Shown: positions 43,556 to 61,759 of the stretch, in pieces
Numbering within the stretch: position 1 is the first letter of the stretch
Layout: every line of letters begins with the position of its first letter
DNA from: Salvelinus alpinus
Lineage: Eukaryota > Chordata > Actinopteri > Salmoniformes > Salmonidae
Direction: 5' to 3'
NCBI RefSeq assembly: GCF_045679555.1
Contig: NC_092099.1
Span: forward strand, 14,460,076 to 14,524,075
Length of the DNA: 64,000 bases
Position numbers and translations under genes: made by a program
Notes under the pieces: model-generated
What the model saw: only the letters and a program-made list of their open reading frames with translations
Told to the model about the DNA's origin: nothing
The model's database searches: none

Positions 43556-43975
43556 TGTCACACCCTGATCTGTTTCACCTGTTCCTGTTATTGTCTCCAT
43601 CCCTTCCATGTGTCGCTTATTTTCCCCAGTGTATTTATCCCTGTGTTTCCTGTCTCTCTGTGCCAGTTTGTCTTGTATGTTTCCAAGTCAACCAGCGTTT
43701 TTCCCGTTCTCGTGCTTTTTGCATTCTCCTTTTCTAGTCCTCCCGGTTTTGACCCTTGCCTGTTTCTGGACTTTGTACCCGCCTGCCTGACCATTCTGCC
43801 TGCCTTGACCACGAGCCTGTCTGCCACTCTGTACCTCCTGGACTCTGATCTGGTTTTGACCTTTTTGCCTGTCCACGACCATTCTCTTGCCTACCCCTTT
43901 GGATTAATAAACATTGTAAGACTCCAACCATATGCCTCCTGTGTCTGCATTTGGGTCTCGCCTTGTGCCTTGATA
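43556..43975 (+). mobile_element. Solo LTR of a second family
   Basis: A 420-bp segment beginning TGTCACACCCTGATCTG, flanked by the exact duplication tcaag (43551-43555, 43976-43980). It has AATAAA near 43907 and no internal region. Related to 49216. Fossil. Confidence 0.75.
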
Positions 43976-43980
43976 TCAAG

Positions 43981-44545
43981 TGCTTGTCCAATTGGGAATG
44001 AGAGAAACAGAGTGAATGCCTTTTTTGTTACTTTTCAAATCATCAATATAGTCGCATCATGCAGCCACCATAGGCTATATGTTTTGATTTCTAAGACATT
44101 AAGGTTTGTTTAACAACTAAAGTTGCCAAATAACTCTATATTAAGCATATAGGACCTATTTCTAATTATCACTTTTTAGAACCGCTCAACGCAGAATAGC
44201 CGCTCCATGTGCGCCCCTCACTCTCCAATCGTTTGGGGAAAATATCCTTTCTATTTTATTCAGCTATGTTCAACTGTATTCTTCTTTCTATAAAATCATT
44301 TTACATAATGGCACGGGAATTATAAGCAAATATTGTTAAATGAACTAGCCTACATCCTAGGCTATGAGTAACCTGAGTAAGATAAGGCCGACTCAGAATA
44401 TGCTAAAATCATCGAGGATAACACAATAAAGTCTGGGACTTATTTCCACGGTGGTCCTCTTAAAACAAGATGGCTAGGCAAGATCGAACACGGTTGAACA
44501 CAGTATGACAGCGAGCTAATAAAACATAAAAACAAAGAAGAACAT
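43981..44545. other. Intergenic stretch, no gene seen
   Basis: Nothing recognised. Confidence 0.35.
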
Positions 44546-44743
44546 CTATCTCATTTCAGTTACATCGTAGGGTACATTCATATGGGCACAGCATACATCA
44601 ACTGTTTTTTGCTTTATTTTTAAAGCTGTCGTTTTTATGGGCAGAGGCAACTCATTCCACTCTGAGGATCCAGTATACAAGAAAGTACCTTTCCCAGCAT
44701 TACTCCTGAACCTGTATAAGCACACATTAGCAACACCTAACAT
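44546..44743 (-). mobile_element. LINE reverse-transcriptase C-terminal fragment
   Basis: The minus strand reads FLYTGSSEWNELPLPIKT, a pattern typical of the region after the RT in fish non-LTR elements (tgSs.WNsLP..ik). It is a fragment only. Confidence 0.5.
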
Positions 44744-46155
44744 GGGGAAAGTAATCAGTTAAATATCTGGGCGCAGACCAATAAACACTCCTGTAAACTA
44801 AACACAGTCTAATCTGGGACACCCTAGCCCCTTAGCCTGCATTTTTTTAAATTGTCAAATTAATCAACTAAACTAAACATTCTGTCCTTCTGAAATACAT
44901 TTTCTTCATATCATAGTGTTTCTTAAGACCTACCTGAAATAAATCATGGATTTATTGTGATGGTTTATATTAAATTATTTTATTATACTTTTTAAAATGT
45001 AGATGTTCCAACGGAGCGCATTAGAGGATTGTAGGCATGGAGGCCTGGCGTGGAGGCCCCAAGATGCTAAATGTCTTTATGTTCATCAAATCCCATGAGC
45101 CCATTGTAATTTTCGTGACAGTTACTACTCCTTTTTGGGGGTTGCTGGGTCAAAAAGTTTGAAAAACACTGAGCTAGCAAACAGATTGCTGTATTTCTGT
45201 ACAGCTATAGGATCAGGTGCAGCGCAAACATCAAATTGTAGGGAGAGAGAATTTCCCTAAATAAATATGCAGCTCCAAAAATGGTTTGGTGATCAAGAAT
45301 ATGAATTGTTTACTTTGCAAGCTCACCAGCAATGGAGCATAAAGCAAAAATGACTAGCATAGGCCTACTGGTCATTTGGTATGTAAAAATTGCTCGAAAT
45401 GTATGATTTACTTATGAAGCTTGCATTTGGAATTTGTTCAAATTAATTATTACATCATCAAAATGAGTTGTAGACAAAATAATGAAAAGTGCTATCTGGT
45501 AGCCTCAATAAATAGACAAATATTTGTAGTTGAACAAGTCATTGCCTGTGTAGATTTTGTGTTACTTGACTTTAAAAAAACTTGTGACTAGACTTGCTCT
45601 TAGAATGCACGACTTGGACTTGCCTCGAGACTCGACCGGTTCTACTTGGGACTTGACTTGAAACTTGGACCTTCTGTCTTGAGAATAGCTTGTGACTTGA
45701 ATAATAGTGATTTGGTACCGCCTCTGGGGGTTACGCAAGTAACCTTAAGTTACAGGAATGCAGTTCTGGCCATAATGCGCAGGAGTAGTGTCTACTGTTA
45801 GAGGAGGATACAGAAGTCTACCTCTGTCAAAGTCCAGTGCTGTGCTCCCCATCCAACGTCTTACAAACCTAACATCCTCATGGACACTGGTAAATGCTTT
45901 GTGTGTGTGTATTACTATCCTCCTGGGTAATGGAAATCCCCAAAAGTCCCCACAGGGATAGTAAAACAAGGAAAATTATTTCACATGGAGACATTTCCCA
46001 GGTTTCCATGAGGACAAAGGCTATTTCATGATTAGGTACCAGGGTTACAATTAAGGTTAGACATTGAGTTGGGGTGAGGGGTTAAGGTTAGGGTTAGGGA
46101 TTAGTCTAAATAAGATTTTGAATGGAAATCAATTATTTTAGGTCACCACAAGGAT
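44744..46155. other. Intergenic stretch, no gene seen
   Basis: No supported coding sequence. It contains a short 'acttggactt..gacttg' low-complexity stretch at about 45580-45690. Confidence 0.4.
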
Positions 46156-46660
46156 AGTAAAACGTGTGTGTGACCCAAGTCATAGACTGTTCTCTCTGCT
46201 ACCGCACGGCAAGCAGTACCGAAGTACCAATCTAGGTCCAAAAGGCAATTAATCAAATGGCCACCGGACTATTTACATTGACACCCTCCCCCTTTGTTTT
46301 TACACTGCTGCGACTCCCTGTTTCTTATCTTTACCCCTACCTACATGTAGATATTACCTCGACTAACCTTTACCCCTGCACATTGACTCGGTACCGGTAC
46401 ACCCTGTATTGGGGCAGCAGGTAGCCTAGTGGTTAGAGCTTTGGGCCGGTAAATAAGAATTTGTTCTTAACAGACTTGCCTAGTTAAAAAAAAATATATA
46501 TATACACATATGGCCTTGTAATGTTATTGTGTTACTTTATATTTTATTTTTTACTTAAGTTTATTTAGTCAATATTTTCTTAACTCTATTTTCTTAAAAC
46601 TACATTGTTGGTTAAGGGCTTGTAAGTAAGAATTTCACAGTAAGGTTTACACCTGTTGTA
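46156..46660 (+). mobile_element. L2-like LINE 3' end with nested SINE
   Basis: Matches the 3' part of the 1402-2763 copy ('gacccaagtcatagactgtt', 'cattgttggttaag', 'atttcacagtaagg'). A SINE interrupts it at 46413-46495. Confidence 0.75.
46413..46495 (+). mobile_element. HpaI-type SINE with internal deletion
   Basis: The head 'ggggcagcaggtagcctagt' with 'ggttagagc' joins directly to the tail 'aagaatttgttcttaac', so the middle of about 100 bp is missing. It sits inside the LINE 3' end. Confidence 0.75.
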
Positions 46661-47057
46661 TGTACAATTTGAGAGTAATACTGAGTAATGCTGCGCTCTA
46701 CTGGTGTGAATATGCACTGAAATAGTGGTTGGGAGGTCAGCCGTCTCCCTCAGACAACTTCTGGTGCTCTCAGTCAGTCATAGTTGCGAAGAAAACCGAC
46801 TGAAACGAGGAGGGACTAGCAGACCTTGCTGTAGTTCCAAACCAGATTCTGCAGTTCGTACTGTATATTGAAGGACCAGTTCTGTACTGAAGAGATCAGC
46901 ATTTCATATTCCTTCTATATTTTATATGTAATTGACATTGCTCCACAAGTTGTACAGTCATCAGTTTTACCATTGTCAAAACAAATGTGTATTTCTAGTT
47001 TGTAAAGGAAGGAAATCATTCAAACCTTCTACAGTGCATTTCGGAGAGCAGAAATGA

Positions 47058-47660
47058 TGTACCATTGACTGTATATTTTAGAGGGTGAAATCACAACTAT
47101 TGACTGTATATTTTAGAGGGTGAAATCACAACCATTGACAGTATATTTTAGAGGGTGAAATCACAACCATTGACTGTATATTTTAGAGGGTGAAATCACA
47201 ACCATTGACAGTATATTTTAGAATGTGAAATCACAACCGTTCTCAGTATATTTTAGAGGGTGAAATCACAACCATTGACAGTATATTTTAGAATGTGAAA
47301 TCACAACCGTTGACAGTATATTTTAGAGGGTAAAATCACAACCGTTGACAGTATATTTTAGAGGGTAAAATCACAACCGTTGACAGTATATTTTAGAATG
47401 TGAAATCACAACCATTGACAGTATATTTTAGAGGGTGAAATCACAACCATTGACAGTATATTTTAGAGGGTAAAATCACAACCATTGACAGTATATTTTA
47501 GAAGGTAAAAACACAACCATTGACAGTGTGTATGACAGGATAAAATCACAAACATTGACTGTATTTGATGCGGTAAAATCACAATCATTGACAGTGTGTA
47601 TGACAGGGTAAAATCACAATCATTGACAGTGTGTATGACAGGGTAAAATCACAAACATTG
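47058..47660. repeat. 35-bp minisatellite, about 17 copies
   Basis: The unit 'attgacagtatattttagag' plus 'ggtgaaatcacaacc' repeats head to tail, with drift to a shorter variant ('gtgtatgacagggtaaaatc') at the 3' end. It is not a CRISPR array because no unique spacers separate the copies. Confidence 0.88.
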
Positions 47661-47785
47661 ACACTGTTGACTAATCACTGCTATTATGTTGTGCCTGCTT
47701 CTGAAAGAAACTATATGCACATTCAAAATGGTTATTTATTCAAACACAAAAATACAAATCTACCGTGGGTGAGTCTAAACATCTA

Positions 47786-47824
47786 TCACACACACACGCA
47801 CACGCACACACACACACACACACA
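47786..47824. repeat. (CA)n microsatellite
   Basis: A run of ca with two cg variants. Confidence 0.9.
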
Positions 47825-47923
47825 GGCTCACTGTCAGTGAGACCAGTGAGATCTGCATAGGAGTGGTGTTACCAAAGTGGATGTATGGGTCTCAGTAAAC
47901 ATGCTCAAAAGTGTTGATTTGTG

Positions 47924-50335
47924 TCATGTCTTCAGAGTCCCAGAAGGACACCTCCCCCTTGTCAAGCTGCAGTCTGATTCTCTGGGGTCTCCTCTGCAGA
48001 GTGAGAATGTTACCACTTCCATCTGAATACTCACCACTTCATAGCAGTATAGTCCAGACTCCATTGTTTGGTAAAAAAAACTCAGCTCATTCTTTCTTTC
48101 TATGGACTCAGTAACCACACCTATAGACCAGAGAGGATGGTCTCCCACATCCACCTCTGTTTGTTTTCCTGAGCTGATCCCCTCAGAGCCCAGAACCTGG
48201 TAATATTTTGGATTGCTCTCTGGGTTTTCAGGGACCTTCATTCATGTGCCTGTTTTTTTTACATTGACACTGGTCCAATGATCAGACAGAGAGCCAGTGG
48301 TTTGCAGTGTTGGGGTCCAGAATCACAGGAGCTGAATTTTTTTTATATCTCCGATGTACACTTTGTTGGACAATCTCTCGGTGAACTCAATGGATGAATG
48401 AACACTTTCTTGGTCCATTAGTAACGTTCTTTGTACATCATATGTATATGTGCTTATAAATCAGTTATGTATTGGAGGGTAAACACAGGTGAACAGTTTT
48501 TTCCATTTGCATTTCTTGCCTCCTGTCATCTTGATCATTGCTCAGCATTTACCCACCTATTTGTTACCACTGCATAAAAGTTTCATAATGCATTATGAAG
48601 AGGCTATTTATAGGAAATGTTATCAAAAAATGTACCATTTAATCACACATGTTCTCTCTTGTCTATTACTCGCTGTGTTTGACAACCCCCTGCATCTTCT
48701 CCCAGACTCTGAACTGCGGGTTTCCCAGGTGTTTGGCCACGTCTATCAGCGCTCCTGAGACCAGCTGTGGATCTGGGAGTGTGCACTGGGCTCTGGAAGA
48801 ACATTCAGGAGTCAGGAGTACAGTGGGGTTGGGTTCAGAACCAAAGACAGAGAGAGAGACAGGAGGCACACTTACCTTTCCATTGTGGCCTTGAAGTTCT
48901 GCAGCGGAACATTTATCATTGTTATCAATTATATAAACACTTATTAATGTTATTATATTGTCAATCACTTTTTGAATTAATATACAATCTGCCAGAGAGA
49001 GCAGTTCTTACATGCAGGAATGAGATGTCTTCAGCGCTCAGATCCTCCTTTACGGCTTTGATTGTGTCTGAAAGTGATGATATCTCTCTACTCATGTCCT
49101 CAATCTTCTTCTTCATCATCTGACTCTCCTGGTCTTCTTCCTCCCTCGGTGCAGCTATCCTGGCCTTCTCTTCATCTCGTAGAAACTGGTGAAGCTTCTC
49201 AAATTCCTCCTTAACTGTCACACCCTGATCTGTTTCACCTGTCTTGTGCTTGTCTCCACTCCCCACCAGGTGTCTTCAATTTGTCCCAATTAGCCCCTGT
49301 GTATTTATACCTGTGTTTTCTGTTTGTCTGTTGCCAGTTTGTCTGGTCAAGCCTACCAGTGGGGTTTTCCGTACTCCCGTTTGTCTAGTCCCTGTTTGCT
49401 AGTCCTCCCGGTTCTGACCATTGCTGCCTGCCCTGAGCCCGCCTGACATACCATTCTGCCTGCCCTGACCTCGAGCCTGTCTGCTGTCCTGTACCTATCA
49501 TCAATCTGTACTTGATGATTCATTAAAGTAAATTATAAAAGCTATGCTGTTACATGAATCTTAAGTACTTCATTTTCCATTATGTGTTCCTGTTTTCAAA
49601 TCAACATTTAGAGAGTTGTAAAAATATTTAAATATATTTTAGGATCATACTGTACTTCTAATACATTTATATCAACCATGCATTGGACACTTGTAGTATT
49701 GGGACCATTATTGAGTGCCCTAGTTTCAGACGAAGTAAGAATTGGGTCAGTGATTCAGCATGGGATAATTCAACAAGCCAACAGAACCCCATGTGGATAA
49801 CAATGACAACACTCAATTCTCAGAAATATACACGTATTACTGTAGCTACTCTATTTACAAACTGTCTCCACCCCGGAGGAATTTATGTGGACAAAGAGAA
49901 GCTTAGGGGTAAATACTAAGTATTTGAAAGTATTTGAAAGCTTATTGCTCCATCACAAAGAGGTGACAACTTTCCAATAAAATAACCATGTTTCACATGT
50001 TACCTTATGATCTTGTGCAACCTCATCTAATGCGAAGCAGTTATGAGATGTTTGTTTTCTTGAATCTCGCCACACCACACAGATGGGCTGTTTATCCTCC
50101 GGACAAAAGAGCCTGAGTTTCTCACTGTGCAAACCAAAGACCCTGCTAAAGCTCTCTGACCCTCCTATAAGGTCTCGCACAGGTTCTTCAAAGCCAGGTT
50201 ATGGAGAGGTAATATCTCAGAGGATCCTTTCCGGCAAACTGGACATTTCCGAGATTCCTTGTTTTTACACCATTCCTATGCACAGGCTTTACAGAAGCTG
50301 TGGCTACGTGACAGAATCCCTAAAGTTATAGCACA
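47924..50335 (-). pseudogene. Broken TRIM (finTRIM/TRIM35-like) gene
   Basis: Read on the minus strand, pieces follow the TRIM order. At 50335-50170 is a RING remnant (SHSFCKAC, KCPVCRKGSSE, LALKNLCE) with two in-frame stops. At about 50160-50005 is a B-box (GLHSEKLRLFC, DEVAQDHK) ending at a donor. At about 49215-49020 is a coiled coil ([37 protein letters not shown]). A short exon at about 48805-48690 reads CTLPDPQLVSGALIDVAKHL. At 48330-47924 is a PRY-SPRY remnant (YYQVLGSEGISSGK, VDVGDHPLWSIG) with frame changes. The coiled-coil exon is interrupted at 49216 by an LTR fragment. TRIMs of this kind are E3 ligases expanded in fish immunity; this copy cannot make a whole protein. Confidence 0.75.
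49216..49520 (+). mobile_element. LTR fragment inside the broken TRIM gene
   Basis: It begins TGTCACACCCTGATCTG exactly where the TRIM coiled-coil homology stops and matches the 43556 LTR over about 280 bp. The right limit is approximate and no clear target duplication was found. Fossil. Confidence 0.6.
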
Positions 50336-50436
50336 CAGGACAGGATAAACCCTCCTCTGGGAGAGTTGATTTGGAAGCTATTTTCACTACCACTCCTTCA
50401 TTCAAACCTGAAATGAAAGCTTTTCAGATTAATATA

Positions 50437-51861
50437 CACTGAACAAAAATATAAATGCAACAAGTGTTGGTCCCATGTTTTATGAGCTGATATAAAGGAT
50501 CCCAGAAATGTTTCACATGCACAAAAAGATAATTTCTCTTAGGTTTTGTGCACACATTTGTTTACATCCCTTTTAGTGAGCATTTATCCTTTGCCAAGAT
50601 AATCCATCCAGCTGACAGGTGTGGGATATCAAGAAGCTGTTTAAATGGCATGATCATTACACAGGTGCACCTTGTTCTGGGGACAATAAAAGGCCACTAA
50701 AATGTCACACAACCCAATGTCACAGATGTCTCAAGTTTGAGGGAGCGTGTAATTGGCACGCTGACTGGAGGAATATCATCCAGAGCTGTTGCCAGAGAAT
50801 TTAATATTTATTTCTCTACCATAAGCTGCCTCCAAAGTCATTTTAGAGAATTTGGCAGTACATCCAACTGGCCTCACAACCGCAGACCAAGTGTAACCAC
50901 GTCAGCCCAGGCCTCCACATCCGGCTTAACTACGGGATCGTCTGAGACCAGACAACCGAACAGCACAAACTGTCAGAAACCACCTCAGGGAAGCTCAACT
51001 GCGTGCTCGTTGTCCTCACCAGAGTCTTGACCTGACTGCAGTTCGGCGTCGTAACCAACTTCAGTGGACAAATGGCCACTTCGATGGCCACTGGCACGCT
51101 GGAGAAGTGTGCTCTTCAAGGAGAATCCCGTTTCAACTTTACCAGGCAGAAAGCAGACAGCGTGTAGGCGTTGTATGGGTGAGCAGTTTGCCGATCTCAA
51201 CGTTGTGAACAGAGTTCCCCATGGTGGCGGTTTATGGTTATGTTATGGGCAAGCTTAAGCTATAGACAAATACAATTGCATTTTATCGATGGCAATTTGA
51301 ATGCACAGAGATGCCGTGACGAGATCCTGAGGCCATTCATCCGCCACCATCACCTCATGTTTCAGCATGATAATGCACGGCCCCATGTCGCAAGGATCTG
51401 TACACAATTCCTGGAAGATGAAAATGCCCCAGGTCTTCCATGGCCTGCATACTCACCAGACATGTCACCCATTGAGCATGTTTGGGATGCTTTGGATCGA
51501 TCCGTACGACAGCGTGTTCCAGTTCCCGCCAATATCCAGCAACTTTGCACAGCCATTGAAGAGTAGGGGGACAACATTCCACAGGCTACAATCAACAGCC
51601 TGATCAACTCTATGCGAAGGAGATGTGTTGCGCTGCATGAGGCAAATGGTGGTCACACCAGATACTGACTGGTTTTCTGATCTACGGCCCTACCTTTAAA
51701 GTTGTGTGACCAACCAATGCATATCTGTATTCCCAGTCATGTGAAATCCATAGATTAGGACCTAATTTATTTATTTCAATTGACTTATTTCCTTATATGA
51801 ACTGTAAACTCAGTAAAATCTTTGAAATTGTTTCATGTTGAGTTTATATTTTTGTTCAGTG
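50437..51861 (+). mobile_element. Tc1-like transposon, full length, plus strand
   Basis: Both inverted ends (CACTGAACAAAAATATAAAT, 'ttatatttttgttcagtg') are flanked by TA. The transposase is readable in pieces: helix-turn-helix ([20 protein letters not shown], from about 50765), the region about 51070-51240, and the catalytic second half (51234-51566: MFQHDNARPHVARICTQFLE, DMSPIEHVWDALD). Several frameshifts and a stop near 51566 make it inactive. Same family as 7772 and 42369. Confidence 0.88.
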
Positions 51862-51959
51862 TAGTAACATTTGGTTATGTGGTCAGAACCCTGTAGATCA
51901 GATTTACAACAATTAAATTTTTTATTCAGATATGTTGCTAAAAAAAATTACATCTTAGT

Positions 51960-52212
51960 AACTTTCATGTGCATTAGGATAGTCTGGGATATCTACAGCA
52001 CCCTCATAGCAAAAGGCTTACACCAAAATAGCCACGGTGTTCTGACTGTCAGCATCTTCTAGCGCATCCATTGGTATGAGATTTGTATTTTTAAATAACA
52101 AATCAGTCCTCACACCATTATCAGGGTACCAGTGAAATCATTGCATCTCTTTAGTAGCCAGCTTTTCCAGAGCTGCTGCAAGCAACTCAGGGGTAGGAGC
52201 ATGTGTCGCCAT
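51960..52212 (-). pseudogene. Pyrin-domain (PYD/DAPIN) relic
   Basis: From an ATG at 52212 the minus strand reads MATHAPTPELLAAALEKLATKEMQ, stop, then FHWYPDNG, NLIPMDALEDADSQNTVAILV, stop, and EGAVDI. This follows the fish pyrin-domain pattern (LL..LE.L...E...F.W, IP...LEDA, TV..MV). There is no neighbouring NACHT or CARD. It is probably a decayed exon of an NLR or ASC-like gene; homology is weak and seen by eye only. Confidence 0.45.
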
Positions 52213-52498
52213 TGTAGATCACTAGCTCAGTGGCTTCAGATTAGAACTTGGAGGTAATGTATTAACAAAAATATGGAGCAATGTTTTCACAGATACAGCG
52301 TGTCACTTGTAGTGACTAAATCTCAGCTTTGATGTAGACCAAATGTTCACTTACAAGTTGACTTTGTAAATGTAAAGAAGGAAACTTGAGTCAAAGGTCG
52401 AAGTAGCAGCTTTAATGCATAGTGCTCTGGGTACGAGAAGTCACATCAAGACGCAAAAGGCTAGTTCAAAGTGAAACTTCCTTGAACTCAAGACTATA

Positions 52499-52696
52499 TG
52501 TATTTCACCTTTATTTAACTAGGCAAGTCAGTTAAGAACAAATTATTATTTTCAATGACAGCCTAGGAACAGTGGGTTAACTGCCGAGTTCAGGGGTAGA
52601 ACAACAGATTTTTACCTTGTCAGGTCCTGGATTCGATCTTGCAACCTTTCGGTTACTAGTCCAAAGCTCTAACCACTAGGCTACCTGCCGCCCCTG
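52499..52696 (-). mobile_element. HpaI-type SINE, full length, minus strand
   Basis: The reverse complement starts 'ggggcggcaggtagcctagt', has a tRNA-like B box ('ggttgcaagatcgaatcc') and ends in the shared 'gacttgcctagttaaataaa' tail. Confidence 0.88.
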
Positions 52697-54714
52697 ATAT
52701 ACATTCATTATGTAAATAATTTATGTCATAAAACCTGAGTTTCTTTATCAATTTTCTTTTCCTGCCAATTATGGTAAATGTTATGTTGCATTGTCTATGT
52801 CACCCTCAGGACAATTTTTTGTTGGGTGGGCTGGTCAAAATATGTAGAAAGATTACCTCACTCAAAGTCCTATTTTTCAGGCAGCTAAAACACATGATTT
52901 GGTCAAACAGTAAAGTACATGATCCTGTAATCAAAATCCGCCCTGCCCCTGTGCCCTCGCTGGGGCATGTTGCTGTCTAGTGATGTTATGTTTCATACCA
53001 GCGCTCTGAAGCATGGGTTGAAATCGCTAAGCAGTTTACCGATGCCTGTATAATTTTATCAGAAGCATGAGATCAATGACATCCGAAGCATCGTTTCTTC
53101 AAACAACCACCTGATTGGTTTGGTAGAAGACAAAAAGGCTACCCTGCACACACGCTACAGCGTGTGGGACATCTTCTATAATAATTTGGTGGTTCTAAAT
53201 TATTTTGACCAGCAGGTGCCACTAGTGTACTCTCGCTCAAAGCCTCAAGTAATTAATCTATTTAACACAATTGTCTGGGGAAAAAACTCAATGTGTCACA
53301 AAGCTTCGTATCCCAATCACTACCGCTGTTCCCTAACACACTACCGCCGTTGGTTCGTTAAGTAGTCGTTCCTCATCGTCCGTTGTCATCAAGCTTGTGT
53401 GGCACCCAGCACATGGTCCGGTCGAGTCCAGAAGCCGGCATGAGCAGGGAGCAGTTCAGAACAGATGTATTCAACCACATATGTTCGGTCTTCATTGGTG
53501 GGTTGGTGGCTGCCTGTGACGTGGCGGCGGCAGCGGCAGCAGCAAAAGTCCAGTGGTAGTCTTTCTCCTCCAGCAGCAGCCCAGAAGTGAGCTGGATGCT
53601 GCACTATAACCAGGCAGGTAGCTTGTTAGGTCAATGAGGCACAGGTGTGTTAAACTTGGGCCAATACTCGTCTCCAAAGAGTCCAGCCATGGAGGATGGG
53701 GTCTACAATAAATCAATTAAGAAAACAAGGAAGAGAAACAGAAATTGCAACTTGAAAAGCCACTCCAAACTCAAAATACAGTACATTAAATACACACAAA
53801 AAGGGCTGGTCTCCAAATAGGGGAAAAACAAGGGAGGGAAAATGTGACATCTACATGTGAGTCTTCTGCCTTTCGGATCAAATATAACCCTTCAATCGAA
53901 TAAGAGGCATTTTGTGGTTAGCTTGTGAGACATGTAGCTTCATGTTTAATAGTTGTGCAATATTCAGGGACATTTCTACTTAAGTGAAACTTATGTAAAT
54001 GTAATATCAGCAGTTTAAGAGTGAGTTCAACTAAGACAGAGCATTTGAGCAAGCCTATACTCAGTGATGATCATAAAGAACAAAGTATGTGGGTTCAAAG
54101 GACCTCCTGGCCTGTCCACTGGACCGCCTGGCGTGTCTTCACAGTCGTCCAATGTCCCTCACATACCATAGAAGCAAGTTTGTAACATCTACACAGTCCA
54201 GTATTTTTCCCATCATTAATACCTACGCAACTAACAACAAACGTTCTAACAACTTTAGATAACGTTACCTTAAGAGTCTCATTAAGTCATTAAATAAAGT
54301 TTTCATAGGAATGTTACTGTGATATGCAAGCAATGTTTCCATTGGTATACAACTATGCATTTTTCTGCCAAAGTATTCTGGGAAACGTGTTGGTTGGAAA
54401 TTGCACACCACTGTTGATGAAAAAGCTAACTTTGAAATGAATCACCACATTTTTAGTTGACTAGTTTGTATGATAATGTTTTGTATTTGTTTTTATTCTA
54501 ACGTTGAATGTGGTGTTTGTTTCTTTATTTCTTTATTAATTCACTGTCAGATGAACACGTAATGTTGCCAAATTAACATTCTGTGTTTGTAGTGCTGATG
54601 ACACACGTTGACCTTGAAAATAATTATTATAAGCAAGGTGAACTGTGCTTGCTATCTACCAAGAAGAAACGCGGTTTGCTTTTCTATTAAGTCCCTTGTG
54701 CTTACCGTAGTAAT
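52697..54714. other. Stretch between the SINE and the bbs5 promoter
   Basis: No supported gene. The stretch at 53389-53716 has a minus-strand open frame without family features. A collagen-like Gly-X-Y run is encoded at about 54094-54140, probably by chance. The part 54345-54500 matches the col28a1 3' flank. Confidence 0.4.
54345..54500. repeat. Segment shared with the col28a1 3' flank
   Basis: Shares 'tgttgatgaaaaagctaact' and 'ttgaaatgaatca' and 'gttttgtatttgtttttatt' in order with about 36010-36165, same orientation. It is either an unnamed dispersed repeat or a local duplication. Confidence 0.6.
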
Positions 54715-54728
54715 GTTGCCAGGGCAAC
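54715..54728 (+). promoter_or_regulatory. RFX X-box upstream of bbs5
   Basis: GTTGCCAGGGCAAC is a perfect inverted repeat of GTTGCC/GGCAAC with a 2-bp spacer, the consensus X-box bound by RFX factors that switch on ciliary genes. It lies 99 bp upstream of the bbs5 ATG, within the usual distance. BBS genes, including the worm bbs-5 orthologue, are known X-box targets. No TATA box was seen, as expected for a housekeeping-type ciliary promoter. Confidence 0.85.
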
Positions 54729-54826
54729 AGGAAGGAGGAAGAAGCGTAATCTTTGGCTGGCCATCTTGTCAGGAGAAGATTAGTAATAATGATTTAGATA
54801 ATTTAGCTACCTGTTGTTCTAATATC

Positions 54827-61759
<6,933 letters not shown>

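Noticed and set aside
47058-47660. CRISPR-like array
   Set aside because: The 35-bp units follow each other directly without unique spacers, and this is a vertebrate genome.
53389-53716. Minus-strand open frames with Ser/Pro-rich ends
   Set aside because: No family motif, no splice context and biased composition; left as unexplained sequence.
54094-54140. Collagen-like run (GFKGPPG, GPPGVSS) that could be a lost exon
   Set aside because: Only a few triplets, one out of register, no convincing splice sites and no neighbouring collagen exons.
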